From contig NC_080418.1 of NCBI RefSeq assembly GCF_029873635.1, positions 17,321,388 through 17,385,387 on the forward strand: a stretch of DNA of 64,000 nt. The letters run 5' to 3'. This stretch comes from Malania oleifera (lineage: Eukaryota; Streptophyta; Magnoliopsida; Santalales; Ximeniaceae). Shown here in pieces: positions 60,715 through 64,000 of the stretch; position 1 is the first letter of the stretch, and each line of letters opens with the position of its first letter. The notes below the pieces were generated by a model. It ran no database searches. It was not told the origin of the DNA and saw only the letters and a program-made list of their open reading frames with translations. Made by a program: the position numbers and the translations under genes.

Positions 60715-62251
60715 TAAAGGATGGATCAGTTCCTGATCCATCAAATTGAAATTGAAATTTTTCTCCTTATGCAATTTCTTGCTCTCTCTCTCTCTCTCTC
60801 TCTCAGCCAAATTGAAGAACGGACATCATTCTCAGGTCTCAGCTTCGCTCTTCAATGATTTAATCGGAAAAATTTCATCATCTGCACACCGTAGGCACCA
60901 CTCAAGGGTTGGGGTAAGTGTATTAGATTATGTTCGGTTCTTATTTTAAAAATCTAACCGAATAAATTTGTGTATATGATTATGGGGATATTATTTTAGT
61001 TTTTATTTTAAAATTTTTCGATTAAATTTAAGTATATGATTATGGTGATATTATGTCAGTTTTTATTTTAAAATTTAAGTGATTAAATTAGAATATATGA
61101 TTATGTGGATATTATGTCAGCTTTGATTTAAATACATTTGAATTAAATTATACTGCGGGGATTTGATCACAATTAGGGTTTTTCAAAATATATTGGAAAT
61201 TAAATTTAAATATGGGGAGTTGATCATACCTGTATTTTTTTCATTTAATTCTACCAAATATATACATAAATAGAAATTTCAAAGGCAAGTTATGGAATTT
61301 TAATTATTATATAAATTGTGTGGCATGAGTTATTTTATTGCATAATTGAGCAAATTTGGAATTTTATGGTATTATATTTATTACGTGATTTATGGCAAAT
61401 ATTGAGGCAATTTTATTGCAAACTATTTGTTGAGAAAATGATGAAATTATGATACTGTTTTATTGCATAAATTGCAATTATATGTTTTAAGAACCCTAAT
61501 GAGCCAGATGTGGTGGATGCTCGGTACCGTAATTACAGAGAAATGTTTGTGCAGCCACACTGTTGTGGAAGTGTTGGCGATGGATAGTTAGTTTAGCTTG
61601 AGTAGGGTTATAGCCACCTGTTTCCAGACTAGGATGTGGTAGACAAATTGATCTTATAGATTTAAACTTTTGACTTAATTTTGGTTGGCCAACCAATACT
61701 AAGTCTAGTCTAGTCTTCAGACCGCACAACCCGTCATGAGGGTTAAACATGACATGTATCGGCCAAAAGTTGTTCTTTTATACATATTTGTGTATTTATG
61801 TGACTTTGACCATTAAATATGCCTATATGTTGTTTTGGAGAAAAGTACGTGTATTTATTTAACTATGTGATTCAAAGTTTATAAATGCAATTTCTAGTAT
61901 AGTAAAGTTATTTAAAATTATTATTAAATTATTTCTATACTAAAACTCATTTTCGCCACACACTGAGAATAATTTATTTCATACTTACTAAGAGGTGTCT
62001 CACCCAATTATTTTCATACATTTCAGACATCCTGAGGAGCCAAACCGAAATCAGAACAGGGTAGCGGAAACGTGGGTGAGATTAGAAAGAACGGTTCGAA
62101 TCAAATATTAAATTTGTTATTGTTGTATATTTTAAAATTTCTAAGAATGTGATTAAATTTGATATTGGAGATATTGTTGCAAGTAAGGTTTTTAGTACTC
62201 TGGTATAAATGAATTTGAGGTCTTCCACTGTATAAAATTCGGGTCATCACA
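60536..62251 (+). mobile_element. 3' LTR of the near-empty gypsy element
   Basis: Same order as the 5' copy: (AT)n at about 60681-60712, a shorter (CT)n run (60781-60804), donor-like GGGGTAAGTG (about 60911), hairpin (61733-61753) and core word (61987-62006). Confidence 0.9.
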
Positions 62252-62256
62252 AGTAT

Positions 62257-62487
62257 AATCTAACCATTTAGGCAATGAGCATTTAGGAGTATCTGAATTT
62301 TTCTTTTTCAATGCTCTTGTATTAACAATGACTAATGAATTTTTCATAGATCGAGTAAAGAGGAATCTTCAATTTTGAGTTAACGAAAACTTGAATTCTT
62401 TAGTAGAAACTTCTAATATGATCATGGTAGGATGTCTTTTAATGAGCACTAGCAGATTAAGAATTCATCATGATAATCAGTGCGTAT
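62257..62487. other. Unassigned sequence right of the near-empty element
   Basis: AT-rich sequence with no gene or repeat recognised. It is the continuation of the locus interrupted at 58503. Confidence 0.4.
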
Positions 62488-63102
62488 TGTGACGACCTGA
62501 AAATTCTACTATATAATTTTTCTTCTTAGCTAAAAATATAAAATTACTCTGATACCGATAATAACATCTACAATGTCATCCAGGACCCAAAGTGGGGTAC
62601 TGGGGATAAACCTGTCCATAAATGCACACCATCTATGCAGCATAAAACGTAAAATACCCGAACCTTATATACAATACTAGAGTTCTATAACCTCCATACT
62701 TATACATATACATCCCCAACAATCCATAAATTACCTTAGGAATTATACAAAACATATCTCCCAACTCAAAAACTTACCCTGAAACTAAGGTAGTACCATA
62801 ACCTCCTCTACCTCGGAGCTCGCTTTACCTGTCTATCTAGATCTCCTGAAATGTTTGAATTCTTGGGCTGAGACACCTCTCAGTAAGTGGGAATAAATTA
62901 TCATCAGTGTGTGACAATATGAGTTTTAGCGTTCCTGTTATACAACCATAACTTACCTTTTCTTTCACTGTAAAATCATGTAAAACTGTAACACGTATAT
63001 ACAAATATATTTCAAAATACATATTCCCATTTCTACTCATACTCTGTATAAAACAATAATTTTGTATAAATAAATGAGCATATATGCATAGAAGAACTGT
63101 CA
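62488..63102 (-). mobile_element. Gypsy LTR fragment, minus strand
   Basis: Read on the minus strand it matches the last 600 bp or so of the gypsy B LTR. It shows the core word (plus 62865-62884), CATTTCAGGAG, GCGAGCTCCGAGGTAGAGGA, CCCCAGTACCCCACTTTGGG and the end TTCAGGTCGTCACA. Its left part is cut off near 63102, where a different sequence begins. Confidence 0.8.
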
Positions 63103-64000
63103 TGTGAAGACACCCTAATTTTTATTAGGCTTTCCTAAGAAGACCCGGTGCAATAAAATTTGACTTCAAATCCCAAAAATTGGAGGACCCTTTTTGAAAA
63201 GCCCAATTTTCTAAATCGAGTCCCGATTTTTAAATTGAGTCCCGGTATTTTAAATTGAGTCTTGAAGTCTTTAATCGAGTACCGGTGTTCATTAAGTCTC
63301 TCACTCACTCCCACCTCCCGGAATATCTCCATCCATCCACAGCAGTTGCAGCAGGCAGCCACCACCTCGCCCAGCTTGCATTTTCACTCCACCAGACAAC
63401 CATTAACACACACAACAGGGCCATACTCCCTCCTCACCATCCTCGAACAACATCCTTCACTATCAGCTCCTCGCAACCCATCTGTCTTAGTCCACCTAGC
63501 TCCTCCAACCTCTACCTTCGGCGTCTCCCAACTCTCTGTTCCCGACCGTGAGCACCCTTTAGCCCTCTCCATCATCTCGGTTCTCTCTGGTAACCCATCA
63601 TCACCCTCATCTCTCACCCTCTCTCAAGCTCTCTCACCGTCACCCTCTCGGTACTAACAGCTCTCTCTCACACCTGGTATCTCTCTGCTACTCTCCTTGC
63701 ACACCTCCCTCTCCACAAGCTCTGTTTGCAGTCACACGCCAACGAAGGAGGAGACACGAACATCAGGCAATTACTCTGGCTTACAGGTGCTTAATTAGAA
63801 GAGATCAGATCTGTTCCTACTCGCCGGTTTGGCCCATCTGAACTGATTATTTGTGGTGGTTTTCTCATTATTGTGTGGTGTGGTGATATGCTGTTATTAG
63901 TGTCATTTTTTTTTTTCTTTTATATTTTTTTTATTTCATCTTATATACTTTGGTATCTGTAGGTTTAGTGTTACCATATCATCTTATACAATGCCTGCCC
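63103..64000 (+). other. CT-rich sequence at the window edge, possibly the start of another LTR
   Basis: It begins TGTGAAGACACCC at the point where the gypsy LTR fragment breaks off, similar in shape to the LTR starts here (TGTAACGACCC). A CT-rich, Ser/Pro-codon-rich stretch (63290-63740) resembles the CT-rich leaders of the other LTRs. A host gene leader is an alternative. The open frames in it are low complexity and not called. The window ends before this can be settled. Confidence 0.35.

Larger units (their letters stand above)
58504..62251 (+). mobile_element. Gypsy LTR pair with an almost empty interior
   Basis: Two LTRs of 1798 bp (58504-60301, TGTAACGACTCC...GGTCATTACA) and 1716 bp (60536-62251, TGTAACAACCCC...GGTCATCACA) flank only 234 bp. 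The interior starts with a primer-binding site (TGGTATCAGAGCACC at 60304) and ends with a polypurine tract (ATAAGGAGAGAAGAA), preceded by the conserved AATTTTGAGAACGAAATTTT block. The target duplication AGTAT is exact (58499-58503 and 62252-62256). No protein-coding part is present, so any movement would need proteins from elsewhere. By eye the LTRs differ at several percent of sites or more, so it is not very recent. Confidence 0.92.

Noticed and set aside
63255-63657. Ser/Pro/His-rich open frames of 98 and 131 residues
   Set aside because: Two overlapping frames over a low-complexity CT-rich stretch with no recognisable domain; more likely a leader or LTR sequence.

Overview
This window is nuclear DNA from a flowering plant, most likely a eudicot with a repeat-rich genome. 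It is AT-rich and full of long-LTR retrotransposons, and it holds one clear nuclear host gene: an intronless pentatricopeptide-repeat (PPR) gene on the minus strand (34041-36152). Its protein closely resembles what I recall of the Arabidopsis chloroplast PPR protein At1g71460. The species cannot be named from the sequence.

Layout. From 1 to about 25.9 kb lies a stack of nested elements: a Ty3/gypsy chromovirus fragment (A, 1-1362), the 3' end of a Sirevirus-type Ty1/copia element (1363-3770), gypsy element B (3771-17208), and gypsy element D (17209-25937), whose 5' LTR received B. Inside B is a gypsy solo LTR (7546-11589, target duplication CAGCT). Inside that is a minus-strand Sirevirus solo LTR (8909-11035, duplication ATACG). 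From 25.9 to 36.5 kb is the only gene-like island. It holds a compact, relatively young Ty1/copia element (27166-31941, duplication TTTAG), possible small host exons beside it, the PPR gene, and a long G-tract just upstream of that gene. From 36.56 to about 49.08 kb is a minus-strand Sirevirus carrying a plus-strand Sirevirus solo LTR (37400-39605, duplication AGTTT) and gypsy element C (41223-48317).

From 49.08 to 57.73 kb is a gypsy solo LTR split by another solo LTR (49495-51915, duplication CCACT) and by a degraded hAT DNA transposon (52382-55841, 8-bp duplication). The hAT carries a 249-bp LTR-like insertion (55483-55731, duplication TTATT). From 58.5 to 62.25 kb are two full LTRs flanking only 234 bp of interior (duplication AGTAT). 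The right end holds a minus-strand gypsy LTR fragment and an unresolved CT-rich sequence.

The retroelements are fossils. All the gypsy reading frames carry many breaks; the copia element at 27-32 kb has only a few. The most interesting signals lie in the gypsy LTRs rather than in the proteins. Several LTRs of different families share a short exon-like block bounded by AG and GTAAG, a hairpin with paired compensatory changes, a second covarying hairpin, and a 20-base core word found 12 times. Both copia-type and gypsy-type LTRs also carry clusters of GTCGAC-centred palindromes. Together these suggest a long, structured and possibly spliced LTR leader shared by these elements. That last step is inference.
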